Part shown: positions 6,496-12,902 of the stretch, piece after piece | Layout of the letters: the number at the start of each line of letters is the position of its first letter | Numbering within the stretch: the first letter of the stretch is position 1 | Assembly (NCBI GenBank): GCA_964645125.1 | Contig: CAZXZC010000020.1 | Coordinates: forward strand, 1 to 14,588 | Direction of reading: 5' to 3' | Length of the DNA: 14,588 bases | Source of the DNA: JBDKGD01 sp964645125 | Lineage (GTDB): Bacteria; Patescibacteriota; Minisyncoccia; UBA6257; 2-01-FULL-56-20 | The notes under the pieces: generated by a model | Databases searched by the model: none | Told to the model about the DNA's origin: nothing | Seen by the model: only the letters and a program-made list of their open reading frames with translations | Translations under genes and position numbers: made by a program

Positions 6496-6501
6496 TATAA
6501 T
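6496..6501 (+). promoter_or_regulatory. -10 box of the recombinase gene
   Basis: A perfect TATAAT with no clear -35. The ATG is 44 nt downstream. Confidence 0.45.
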
Positions 6502-6506
6502 TACAT

Positions 6507-6526
6507 AGTAATTAGTACACAGTAGT
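6507..6526 (+). repeat. Left flanking repeat of the recombinase gene
   Basis: AGTAATTAGTACACAGTAGT. Its 12-nt right half (6515-6526) recurs exactly at 7456-7467, and its 11-nt left half at 7492-7502. Confidence 0.6.
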
Positions 6527-6545
6527 GAGTAGATGGTAAAAACAT

Positions 6546-7442
6546 ATGGCAGAAGGCAAAAAAACAGAATTAGAGCGATTGTTGGCTGATTATTTGGGGT
6601 ATTTAGAGATCGAAAAGAACCGGTCGCCGAAGACCGTTGTGAATTATCAGCACTATATTGGTGTTTTTCTCAAACAGAGTGGTGCAAAAAAGCCCCAAGA
6701 TATTACCGAAAGTGTAATTCGGGATTTTCGTATTTTTTTGTCACGTAAGGAGTTTGCCAAGATTACGCAAAGTTATTATGTGATTGCGCTACGGAGTTTT
6801 TTGAAGTTTTTGGCTAAGCGTGACCATGGCGTGGTGGCGGCAGAAAAAATTGAGCTTCCGAAAGTGTCGCGAGCTCAGATTGCGGTGGTTGACGCGCGCG
6901 ATTTGGAGCGGATGCTGGCGCATAATTACGGTTCAAGCTTGCGGGGTTTGCGCGATAAGGCGATTATTGAGATGTTTTTTTCCACGGGCCTACGTTTACA
7001 CGAGTTGTGCGCGCTTGACCGGTATACGGATTTTTCCCGCGGGGAGTTTACGGTGCGTGGCAAAGGCGGGAAGCTTCGCGTGGTGTTTGTGTCTGGTACT
7101 GCCCAAGCGGCTCTTAAAAGCTACTTAGCGAAGCGACAGGATCCTGACCCTGCATTGTTTATTAGTCTTGATAAGAAGGGAAATGCTTTGGGGAGAATTA
7201 CTGCCCGCAGCGTGCAGCGCATGGTGGATACGGTGGCAAAGAAAGCGGGGATTATGGCACGCGTGCATCCGCACCAGCTACGGCATTCATTTGCTACGGA
7301 TTTATTGGTGAATGGCGCCGATTTGCGCAGTGTGCAGGAGATGCTGGGGCATGCGAACATTTCAACGACTCAGGTATATACGCATTTAACAAACCAGCAG
7401 TTGAAGGAGGTGCACAAGGCGTTTCATGGAAGGAAGAGATAG
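6546..7442 (+). CDS. Tyrosine recombinase, XerC/XerD type
   Basis: A 298-residue site-specific recombinase, the usual XerC/D length. The N-terminal SAM-like core-binding domain (about 8-92) carries the family pattern NRSPKTVVNYQHYI. In the catalytic domain, Arg150 lies in STGLRLHELCAL, a lysine (about 173) in RGKGGKLR, the HPHQLRH box supplies His243 and Arg246, His269 lies in MLGHANISTTQVYTH and the nucleophile Tyr278 in the same segment. All catalytic residues are present, so the enzyme is probably active. It may be the chromosome-dimer resolvase acting at a dif site or the integrase of a small element. Family membership is certain; the exact role is not. The start follows a TATAAT box and weak ribosome site. 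Short direct repeats lie on both sides, and an array of structured repeats lies just upstream. Confidence 0.95.
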   Translation: MAEGKKTELERLLADYLGYLEIEKNRSPKTVVNYQHYIGVFLKQSGAKKPQDITESVIRDFRIFLSRKEFAKITQSYYVIALRSFLKFLAKRDHGVVAAEKIELPKVSRAQIAVVDARDLERMLAHNYGSSLRGLRDKAIIEMFFSTGLRLHELCALDRYTDFSRGEFTVRGKGGKLRVVFVSGTAQAALKSYLAKRQDPDPALFISLDKKGNALGRITARSVQRMVDTVAKKAGIMARVHPHQLRHSFATDLLVNGADLRSVQEMLGHANISTTQVYTHLTNQQLKEVHKAFHGRKR

Positions 7443-7448
7443 TAATGG

Positions 7449-7502
7449 GTACACAGTACACAGTAGTTAGGAACTCCAAGAGGCAGTAGACAGTAATTAG
7501 TA
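7449..7502 (+). repeat. Right flanking repeats of the recombinase gene
   Basis: GTACACAGTACACAGTAGT (7449-7467) contains a tandem GTACACA, then AGTAATTAGTA (7492-7502). These are the same words as 6507-6526 in permuted order. Confidence 0.6.
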
Positions 7503-7506
7503 GCCA

Positions 7507-7521
7507 GGGATTCAAGAAAGA
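7507..7521 (+). repeat. Left arm of a 15-bp inverted repeat around the S23 gene
   Basis: GGGATTCAAGAAAGA. The exact reverse complement lies at 7971-7985. The two arms delimit 479 bp that contain only the S23 gene. Confidence 0.75.
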
Positions 7522-7559
7522 GAGTATTCAGTAATCGGTACTCAGAGATTCAAAATACA

Positions 7560-7565
7560 TATAAT
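7560..7565 (+). promoter_or_regulatory. Possible -10 box of the S23 gene
   Basis: A perfect TATAAT, 18 nt before the ATG, with no clear -35. Confidence 0.35.
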
Positions 7566-7583
7566 TAATTTACAACGTATACA

Positions 7584-7931
7584 ATGTTTGATTTTCATAA
7601 TTTGGCGGTCTATGAAAAAGCTCGTATTTTTTATCGAGATATTGCCTCAATGCTTCGAGCGCATAAGGGAGTTGATTTTTCTTTACAAGACCAACTACGC
7701 CGAGCCTCATTGAGTATTGTTTTGAATATCGCCGAAGGTTCAGGACGTTCTACCAACAATGATAAGAAGCATTTTTTCGTTATTTCTCGAGGTTCTGTGT
7801 ATGAATGCGTTGCGTTGTTAGAAATTTTTCGTGACGAACAGTATGTTTCAGATACTGAGTTTGCAGTTTTTATAAATGTGTTAGAGGAACTTTCAAAAAT
7901 GCTTTACGCGCTTATTAAAAGCTATTCGTGA
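7584..7931 (+). CDS. S23-type four-helix-bundle protein (IVP family)
   Basis: A 115-residue protein with the full signature of the family first found in intervening sequences of 23S rRNA genes. It opens FHNLAVYEKAR, has the central LRRASLSIVLNIAEGSGR motif with the conserved Asn-Ile-Ala-Glu-Gly turn, then the helix RGSVYECVALLEI, and ends LSKMLYALIKS. The predicted fold is four antiparallel helices that assemble as a ring-like oligomer. The molecular function is not established; nucleic-acid binding has been suggested. It is not inside an rRNA gene here. It is framed by a perfect 15-bp inverted repeat, as if the gene and its ends form one insertion unit. No transposase motif is present in the protein. 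Confidence 0.93.
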   Translation: MFDFHNLAVYEKARIFYRDIASMLRAHKGVDFSLQDQLRRASLSIVLNIAEGSGRSTNNDKKHFFVISRGSVYECVALLEIFRDEQYVSDTEFAVFINVLEELSKMLYALIKSYS

Positions 7932-7970
7932 TGATTTTTGAATTCTGCAGGGGTTATTTCCTTTGTTTTT

Positions 7971-7985
7971 TCTTTCTTGAATCCC
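7971..7985 (-). repeat. Right arm of the inverted repeat around the S23 gene
   Basis: TCTTTCTTGAATCCC, the exact reverse complement of 7507-7521. A 10-nt TCGGTACTCA is also shared just inside the left arm (7535-7544) and just outside the right arm (7993-8002). Confidence 0.75.
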
Positions 7986-8017
7986 TCAATACTCGGTACT
8001 CATTACTGATTTTTTAG

Positions 8018-8102
8018 TGCCTCCGAGAGGATTTGAACCTCTAATCTCGTAAAGAGAACGGCGTCCTAAGCGCCGCGCGTATGCCAATTCCGCCACGGAG
8101 GC
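8018..8102 (-). tRNA. tRNA-Leu(UAG)
   Basis: An 85-nt class II tRNA on the minus strand. The acceptor GCCTCCG pairs with CGGAGGC, the anticodon stem is CGGCG/CGCCG with loop CTTAGGA (anticodon TAG), there is a long variable arm, and the T-arm has TTCAAAT. The discriminator is A. No CCA is encoded (CTA follows). A TATACT at 8119-8124, formed within a dispersed repeat, could be its -10 box. Confidence 0.97.
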
Positions 8103-8109
8103 AATTTCT

Positions 8110-8139
8110 AGCCAATAGAGTATAGGGTTTAGCCAGTAG
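8110..8139 (+). repeat. 30-bp dispersed repeat copy, with a truncated copy at 8177-8195
   Basis: It matches 12192-12221 at 27 of 30 positions, with the shared centre TATAGGGTTTAGCCA. The truncated neighbour at 8177-8195 reads GGGTATGGCCAATGGGGTG. Confidence 0.75.
8119..8124 (-). promoter_or_regulatory. Possible -10 box of tRNA-Leu
   Basis: TATACT on the minus strand, 16 nt before the mature tRNA 5' end, with no recognisable -35. Confidence 0.35.
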
Positions 8140-8261
8140 TCGGCCGGTTTCTTCCAAGGTTCTGCCGACAGTAGGTGGGTATGGCCAATGGGGTGTAAAA
8201 ACCTTTGTAAAACAAGTCTTTTTCAGCCCTATACTTGCTTATTATAGCGATATTTTTATAT

Positions 8262-8291
8262 TTGACAAAATTGCTATTTTTGTGGTATAAT
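8262..8291 (+). promoter_or_regulatory. Near-consensus sigma70 promoter of the SPFH operon
   Basis: TTGACA (8262-8267), an 18-nt spacer, an extended TGG and TATAAT (8286-8291). This is the strongest promoter in the window. The leader from about 8298 to the ATG is about 97 nt. Confidence 0.9.
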
Positions 8292-8380
8292 AATAGACAG
8301 GAAATAGGTGGGTAATACTGCCTTATTCGATTTACAACTTCATATGGTTATGGAGTTATTGGTGACGATTTGTAATAAAA

Positions 8381-8386
8381 AGGAGG
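8381..8386 (+). promoter_or_regulatory. Ribosome binding site that fixes the SPFH gene start
   Basis: AGGAGG, 8 nt before the ATG at 8395. It rules against the in-frame GTG at 8308 and ATGs at 8344 and 8350. Confidence 0.85.
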
Positions 8387-8394
8387 CTTCACAA

Positions 8395-9717
8395 ATGATT
8401 TTGTCATCGATTGTTGGCTTGCTTGCGCTTATCTTTGCTTTGATTTGCATTAGTAAGTTAAAACACATTAAGCCAAAAACCTCTTACAGTGTTCAAGTTC
8501 CGTCCAATTCCGGACCTCAAACCATTTCATTTAAGATGATAGGCAATGGTCAAACCATTGTGCGTGGCTCTTTGATTATTGGAGGACTTTCCGTCTTTGC
8601 TGGTTGTTTAGCTCGTTTTGTTTTGGTTCTTATTGGTTTGGGCGATGTGTATTTTTTTTACATCGTCCCAGTTGTTGCCGCGTTGGCTTGTTGTCTTGGA
8701 TTGTTGCAAGTCTGTATCCGCAAAATTCCTACGGGAAATTGCACCCTTGTATTGTGGTTGGGTAGCAATGAAGATTTACCGGAAGGTTATGTCATATCTT
8801 CAGGATGGGCTTTGACTTTCCCTCCATTTTTTTCATTTGGAAAAGATGAGTTGATTAGTATCTATTCTCGAATTCAGACTCTGGATACTTTCATTCTGTA
8901 TTCAGAAGAAACTCGAGAAGATCTTTTGAGAGGAGCGGTGAAATCTTCTTTCACTTCCAACCAACAAACAGACGAAAATGCAATAGCGGAAGATAAGGGT
9001 ATTGTACCTATCAAGGTGTTTGGTGCAAAAGTCATTTGGCAAGTTGTTGACCCTTGTATGTTTTATAGGGTGGATGATGCCATTGTCATGGGTGGTTTAT
9101 CCGGATTTTTGTACGATCATCTCAAGAGCGCTGTTGCTACTACCCCTTGGACTGAGGTTATAGGGAGAGATGTAAATACTGCGGACAAAAATAAACCTCT
9201 TCAATTTGATAAAACTTTTCTTGGAAAAATTAAAAAACAAGTTGTCCAAGTTTGCAACGAGGTTGCTCAAATTGAAGGCTGGGGAATTCGTGTTCTTAGT
9301 ATTGGTTTGGATAAAATCGAGCTTGATGACGCTATTTTGAAAGCCGAAATTTCTATTGGCGAGGAATTGCGTCAGAAACGAGCTCAGCAAACTGAAGCTC
9401 AGTTTAAGTTGGAGTTGATAACGGCTTATTCTGATCCTTTAAAACCACCCAGTGGCGACACTCTTACAAATTTTATGACCCTTCAAGAATCAAAGCCGGG
9501 TGTTACTGGAACGATTACCACGACCAATTTACAACTTAGCAGCCCCGAAGCTTTACAAGCTCATTTGCTTGCAAGGGGGAATGCTCTTGTTGTGCCTCAA
9601 GGGCTTGGTGATGGACAACAGAACCAAGGTGGGGGCGGTGCTCGTAGGGGTAGGAAAAGGCAAAATAGAAAAACAGATCCAACGGTTCCGTCTCCACCCA
9701 CCCAACCCAAGCCTTGA
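8395..9717 (+). CDS. SPFH/Band 7-like membrane protein
   Basis: A 440-residue protein starting MILSSIVGLLALIF. It has three predicted transmembrane segments (about 2-21, 57-82 and 86-108), then a domain resembling the SPFH (stomatin/prohibitin/flotillin/HflK) fold. The best evidence is the segment VPIKVFGAKVIWQVVDP (about 204-220), the usual hallmark of a Band 7 strand pair followed by an aspartate-proline. After that comes a helical, charged region (EISIGEELRQKRAQQTEAQ, about 315-333) where SPFH proteins oligomerise. The C-terminus is Gly/Arg/Lys-rich, then Pro-rich, and looks disordered. Such proteins form ring- or cage-like membrane assemblies, and some (HflK/C) regulate FtsH. A link to the FtsH in this window is an inference, since the two are not in one operon. 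The assignment rests on distant similarity. Confidence 0.65.
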   Translation: MILSSIVGLLALIFALICISKLKHIKPKTSYSVQVPSNSGPQTISFKMIGNGQTIVRGSLIIGGLSVFAGCLARFVLVLIGLGDVYFFYIVPVVAALACCLGLLQVCIRKIPTGNCTLVLWLGSNEDLPEGYVISSGWALTFPPFFSFGKDELISIYSRIQTLDTFILYSEETREDLLRGAVKSSFTSNQQTDENAIAEDKGIVPIKVFGAKVIWQVVDPCMFYRVDDAIVMGGLSGFLYDHLKSAVATTPWTEVIGRDVNTADKNKPLQFDKTFLGKIKKQVVQVCNEVAQIEGWGIRVLSIGLDKIELDDAILKAEISIGEELRQKRAQQTEAQFKLELITAYSDPLKPPSGDTLTNFMTLQESKPGVTGTITTTNLQLSSPEALQAHLLARGNALVVPQGLGDGQQNQGGGGARRGRKRQNRKTDPTVPSPPTQPKP

Positions 9718-9734
9718 TTTAAAGGGGGATTGTT

Positions 9735-10445
9735 ATGTCAGAAAGATCAGAAAGATCGGAAGCTACTTCGCAGGAAGAGAAGATGAAATCCAACCTCAAA
9801 ATCATCGGAGTATGGTCTTTGTCTGGAATTGTTGTGCTTTGGACCCTACATTTTTGTTTTGTGGGCCCGGGGGTAGATTGGTGGAAAGATTTCTCCTTAT
9901 CTGATTTGCAGACACAGCCTCGGGTGGTGTATCCAAATCCCCAGCCATCGGTAAGTGTGCGGCAGACGAGTCAATCCTCGTCTGCTGGAAGCAGCTCATC
10001 GGGTGGGGGATTGCGGGAGGAGACGGAAAAAATCACGCTGGCTTATGATGGTCGGGCGGATAAATTCCAAGACACTCGAAATTTGGAATTTACGGTGCCG
10101 CCATTGCCAGTCAGCTCCAAGAAGTCTGAAGGGGGCGACAACGCTGTAAATGGAAGTGTAAAAGTTGATACGGTTGATACTTCAAAAATGTGGACACAGT
10201 GGATTATTGCTCCAACTGGCCCATACATGAGATACACCCTTTACCAACCAGAGCTTGGTGAGGGCGAGGTCATGTATTACCAGTTTTGGTATGAAAATGA
10301 CCCGCGGCCCATGGCCAGTGATTCCTTTCTTACGCATCGGACAAACGTTCCGGATGCTGTTGTAACCAGGCCGGTTTTTGCATATCGATTTCGAAACCCA
10401 AACAACAGAGATGTTGTTATGGTTTCTCAGATACGAAATAGATAG
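9735..10445 (+). CDS. Single-pass membrane protein, partner of the SPFH gene, unknown function
   Basis: A 236-residue protein I do not recognise. The start is supported by GGGGGA 7 nt upstream of the ATG. The short N-terminal cytoplasmic part has a repeated SERSERSE, encoded by tandem TCAGAAAGA. One transmembrane helix follows at about 22-43, then a Ser/Gly/Gln-rich linker (about 60-98), and then an exported-type domain rich in aromatic residues and beta-prone stretches (WIIAPTGPYMRYTLY, VMYYQFWYENDPRP). No catalytic motif and only one cysteine (in the membrane segment) are visible. It lies 17 nt after the SPFH gene, under the same promoter and before a shared terminator, so the two products probably act together at the membrane. 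Confidence 0.82.
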   Translation: MSERSERSEATSQEEKMKSNLKIIGVWSLSGIVVLWTLHFCFVGPGVDWWKDFSLSDLQTQPRVVYPNPQPSVSVRQTSQSSSAGSSSSGGGLREETEKITLAYDGRADKFQDTRNLEFTVPPLPVSSKKSEGGDNAVNGSVKVDTVDTSKMWTQWIIAPTGPYMRYTLYQPELGEGEVMYYQFWYENDPRPMASDSFLTHRTNVPDAVVTRPVFAYRFRNPNNRDVVMVSQIRNR

Positions 10446-10458
10446 GTAAAAACAAAAA

Positions 10459-10494
10459 GGACCCAGAGCATGTATGCTTTTGGGTCCGTTTTTT
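10459..10494. terminator. Bidirectional terminator between the SPFH operon and the pilin cluster
   Basis: GGACCCA / TGGGTCC with an inner AGCA/TGCT stem, followed on plus by GTTTTTT. The minus side runs into TTTTTGTTTTT, so it also ends the convergent pilin transcript whose last stop is at 10508. Confidence 0.9.
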
Positions 10495-10507
10495 ATCTTT
10501 GTGCGAC

Positions 10508-10912
10508 TTATGTTATTGAAAGGATGCTTTTTATGAGTTGTGGTAGGCCGTAGGCCATAATGGCAACTGCCATGGCGATAGCTACGTACAGCAAACTTTC
10601 ACGAGCCTTGCCGGTGTTTTTTGGGTCACCCCCAGATGTTGCATATAAGAATGCTGAGTAGAATACGGCGATAATGGCGATGATCCAAAAAATTCGAGCC
10701 ACATATTGCTGAATCTTATCGAGCCATTTGATAATTTCATCCACGCTTTTGAGTGGGGCATCAGAGGAACCGCCCGAAGTTCCGCCGCTAGTATTGCCAC
10801 CTGGGGTTGGTGACGGATTTTGCGCATTGGTTACTGTTGGTATGGCTAATATTGTGAATATTAGTGTTGTGAAAATACTTATCGCGACTATTTTTTTAAT
10901 GAAATTTTTCAT
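10508..10912 (-). CDS. TrbC/VirB2-type pilin-like protein 1
   Basis: 134 residues. A signal peptide (basic MKNFIKK, hydrophobic core, TVTNA cleavage region near residue 30) precedes a Gly/Ser/Pro-rich stretch (31-52). An amphipathic helix and two transmembrane segments (about 72-92 and 106-124) follow, separated by the short loop SGGDPKNTGKARE. This is the layout of VirB2/TrbC conjugative pilins, and the SGGDPK loop and AYGLP after the second helix recur in the neighbouring paralogs. The product is expected to be exported to the membrane and, if used as a pilin, assembled into a surface filament of a type IV secretion-like machine. The gap to the upstream paralog is 17 nt and there is no Shine-Dalgarno site, so it is probably co-transcribed with it. 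Confidence 0.8.
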   Translation of the reverse strand: MKNFIKKIVAISIFTTLIFTILAIPTVTNAQNPSPTPGGNTSGGTSGGSSDAPLKSVDEIIKWLDKIQQYVARIFWIIAIIAVFYSAFLYATSGGDPKNTGKARESLLYVAIAMAVAIMAYGLPQLIKSILSIT

Positions 10913-10929
10913 GGGTTTATGTGATTCGT

Positions 10930-11418
10930 TTATCCACCTGGGTATGGTGATTGTTCTACTGGCCCACCTCCACTCGACCCCGTGCCGGTTTTGAGGATGT
11001 CTTGTACTAATACTGGCATGCCGTACGCTATGATGCCCACTGCCATACCGATTGCGGCATACAGCAAGTAGCCACGGGCTTGGCTCACTGCTTTTGGTTC
11101 GCCACCAGATGCGGCAAACAGGTATGCGCTATAGAACACGAGGGCGGTGGAGGCTATCCAAAAGATAATGGCGGTGTATTTAAGTGCTGTTTTGAAGATG
11201 TCGATAATGTTGTCGACTTTGGTGATGGGCGAGCCATTGGTTTTTGTTGGTATGGGTACGGGGGTTATGTCGTCAGCCGCAGATACGGTGTTTATGGCAC
11301 TGCCAGAAGTGTTTGTGGTGTTTACGAGCGAAAGGCGAGTTGAAACTGGAAAGGGGGCGAAGCTTAGGACTAAAAAGAGGAAGGCGTTGATAAGGGTGCC
11401 AAGTTGAATATGTTTCAT
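10930..11418 (-). CDS. TrbC/VirB2-type pilin-like protein 2
   Basis: 162 residues. A longer N-terminal region has a first hydrophobic segment (about 8-25) and a possible cleavage near VSAADD (residue 48). Two transmembrane helices follow (about 80-102 and 117-135) with loop SGGEPKAVSQARG between them, then AYGMP, as in paralogs 1 and 3. A Gly/Pro-rich tail (146-162) is unique to this copy. The ATG is preceded by TATACT with only 8 nt between, so the mRNA should be leaderless. First gene of a two-gene unit with paralog 1. Confidence 0.8.
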   Translation of the reverse strand: MKHIQLGTLINAFLFLVLSFAPFPVSTRLSLVNTTNTSGSAINTVSAADDITPVPIPTKTNGSPITKVDNIIDIFKTALKYTAIIFWIASTALVFYSAYLFAASGGEPKAVSQARGYLLYAAIGMAVGIIAYGMPVLVQDILKTGTGSSGGGPVEQSPYPGG

Positions 11419-11426
11419 TACTTAGT

Positions 11427-11435
11427 AGTATAGCA
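11427..11435 (-). promoter_or_regulatory. Extended -10 promoter of pilin 2, leaderless start
   Basis: TGC-TATACT on the minus strand, then ACTAAGTA, then ATG. A start point 7-8 nt past the -10 falls at or one base before the ATG. Confidence 0.6.
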
Positions 11436-11513
11436 AATGCTTTTTTATGCCTATGGGCATAAAAAAGCAAGGTTTTAGGTTGGAGGTGATAGGTTTGTAG
11501 GTATTTTAAAAAA

Positions 11514-11542
11514 GCCAATAGCCAATAGGGTATGGCCATTAG
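11514..11542 (+). repeat. GCCAATA-GCCAATAGGGTATGGCC dispersed repeat
   Basis: GCCAATA occurs twice in tandem, then GGGTATGGCCATTAG. It lies in the spacer between pilins 2 and 3 and is followed by GTATTGCGGATT (11542-11553), which recurs exactly at 12288-12299. Confidence 0.65.
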
Positions 11543-11585
11543 TATTGCGGATTGCGCATAGCTGATTTTTCAAGTAAAACCATAG

Positions 11586-11607
11586 ATTCCGGTTCGGGGC
11601 TCGGAAT
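11586..11607. repeat. Small palindromic (REP-like) repeat
   Basis: ATTCCG / CGGAAT around a GC-rich loop, followed by GACAGAATGG. It resembles the short mobile-looking palindromes seen in many bacterial intergenic regions. A second hairpin of similar style lies at 12316-12339. Confidence 0.4.
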
Positions 11608-11653
11608 GACAGAATGGGAAGCTATTGTAAAAACCGCTTCGAGGTAGATTTGA

Positions 11654-11693
11654 CACAACCAAAACCCCGCTTGAAAGCGGGGTTTTGGTTGTG
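11654..11693 (-). terminator. Terminator hairpin after pilin 3
   Basis: A perfect 18-bp stem with a 4-nt loop. The centre is CCCCGCT / AGCGGGG flanked by AAAA/TTTT, 28 nt past the pilin 3 stop. The T-run is inside the 3' arm rather than after it. Confidence 0.75.
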
Positions 11694-11721
11694 CGTAGTA
11701 ACACGTACTGATGAACAAGTA

Positions 11722-12132
11722 TTATGTCGTTCCCTTGGTCAAGATGCTTTCGATGAGCTTTGGCAAACCGTAAGACAAAAGTCCTACTGCAATTGCTACT
11801 GCCGCATAGAGTAAGCGCTGGTTGGCTTCGCCTACTTTCTTTGGGTCGCCACCTGCTTGTAAGTAGGTAAAGGCAGCCAGGAAGATGTAGAAAATAGCCG
11901 CAATCCAGAACAGAATGGCAGTGTACTTCAAGATGTTTTTGATAAAGTTCAATACATTATCAAAGCTGGTTACCGGCCCTTGTGTGCTTGGAGGAGTTAC
12001 CTGCGGTATGTACTGATCTGCACTTCCACCGGATCCTGATTGTGCATTAACAGTCGGTACTGTTAAAAACAACGGGGTTACTATGAATGCGAATGCTACT
12101 ATGAATCCTGCTGCTGCGATAAGTTTTTTCAT
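11722..12132 (-). CDS. TrbC/VirB2-type pilin-like protein 3
   Basis: 136 residues. A clear signal peptide ends TVPTVNA (residue 30). A short Gly/Ser/Pro/Gln-rich stretch is followed by an amphipathic helix and two transmembrane helices (about 70-92 and 105-121). The loop AGGDPKKVGEANQR and the YGLPKLIESIL end match paralogs 1 and 2 closely. It has its own -10 box (12175-12180) with a leader of about 36 nt and its own terminator, so it can be expressed separately from the other pilins. The family call is good; whether it is a major pilin, minor pilin or channel component is unknown. Confidence 0.8.
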   Translation of the reverse strand: MKKLIAAAGFIVAFAFIVTPLFLTVPTVNAQSGSGGSADQYIPQVTPPSTQGPVTSFDNVLNFIKNILKYTAILFWIAAIFYIFLAAFTYLQAGGDPKKVGEANQRLLYAAVAIAVGLLSYGLPKLIESILTKGTT

Positions 12133-12174
12133 ATCACTTTCTTTGCTTCGTGAAACGACCTTTTCTATGAGAGT

Positions 12175-12180
12175 AGTATA
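12175..12180 (-). promoter_or_regulatory. -10 promoter box of pilin 3
   Basis: TATACT preceded by TGG on the minus strand (TGG-TATACTAC), 42 nt before the ATG, with no clear -35. Confidence 0.5.
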
Positions 12181-12191
12181 CCATATGAAAC

Positions 12192-12260
12192 AGCCAATGG
12201 GGTATAGGGTTTAGCCAATAGTTTTTAAAAACGGTATAGGGTATCGCGAATAGCCAATAG
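12192..12260 (+). repeat. Two further blocks of the dispersed TAGGG/GCCAATAG repeat
   Basis: Block 12192-12221 is 27/30 identical to 8110-8139. Block 12233-12260 has GGTATAGGGTATCG and GAATAGCCAATAG. Next to them, GATTGCGAATCG and GTATTGCGGATT words fill the spacer up to 12300. Confidence 0.75.
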
Positions 12261-12369
12261 CAAGAAAATTAAAAGATTGCGAATCGAGTATTGCGGATTA
12301 AAATACCTCCTCTTGTCATCCTCGCTTGCGCAGGGATGATAGACACCAGAGTGACACAAAAAAGAAATG

Positions 12370-12897
12370 CTATTTAAATATGCTGTCGATAATATCGGTG
12401 GCGCCTTTGGCGAGTAAGATGATAGTGTAACCGATTGCGGCATACAGGAGTGTTTTTTTGGCGCTGTCGATTTGTTTCTCGTTGCCGGTTGGGTAGGCGA
12501 TGGCAAATTGGATGGCGCTCCAGAAAATGATGATGATAAGCAGGCCAATAGCAATTTTATTGAGTTGATCGACAAAGCGCTTTACCAGGCATGTTGCGTC
12601 ATCGCACTGGAGGGGGTTGGTGAAATTGAATTCCTGGGTATCGGCTGGGCCAAAGGTGCCGGATTGAGCGCCTGAGCTGCCACCTGGCGGGGTGGCCTGT
12701 TGCTTTGCGCAGAATGCCCCTCCTGGTTTTTCGTCACAAAAACTGGTGCATGCTGATTGTGTGGTGAAGCTACAGTCGTGATCTTTGCTGTTGTTGTAGT
12801 AGCAACAGAAGGTGTCGGCGGCTTTTGTGGGGATAGCGGGTGTTACATATAAGACGAAAGCCGCGAGTGCGAGGGTCAAGAAAAATAGGCGTTTCAT
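12370..12897 (-). CDS. Pilin-like protein 4 with cysteine-rich N-terminal domain
   Basis: 175 residues. A signal peptide (cut near PTKA, residue 26) leads into a compact segment with six cysteines at 31, 32, 42, 50, 54 and 63. A Gly/Ser linker and two more cysteines follow (98, 103). The C-terminal half has two transmembrane helices (about 112-134 and 150-164) with loop PTGNEKQIDSAKK in place of the SGGDPK of paralogs 1-3. The layout is still VirB2/TrbC-like, and KKTLLYAAIGY matches the RLLYAAVAI segment of pilin 3. The extra domain could be a disulfide-stabilised knot displayed outside the cell, a tip or adhesin-like variant (inference). It follows pilin 5 by 5 nt and is co-transcribed with it. 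Confidence 0.75.
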   Translation of the reverse strand: MKRLFFLTLALAAFVLYVTPAIPTKAADTFCCYYNNSKDHDCSFTTQSACTSFCDEKPGGAFCAKQQATPPGGSSGAQSGTFGPADTQEFNFTNPLQCDDATCLVKRFVDQLNKIAIGLLIIIIFWSAIQFAIAYPTGNEKQIDSAKKTLLYAAIGYTIILLAKGATDIIDSIFK

Positions 12898-12902
12898 AGA
12901 TG

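Noticed and set aside
8308..8394. Longer start (GTG 8308) for the SPFH gene
   Set aside because: It would leave almost no leader after the promoter, and the perfect AGGAGG lies before the ATG at 8395.
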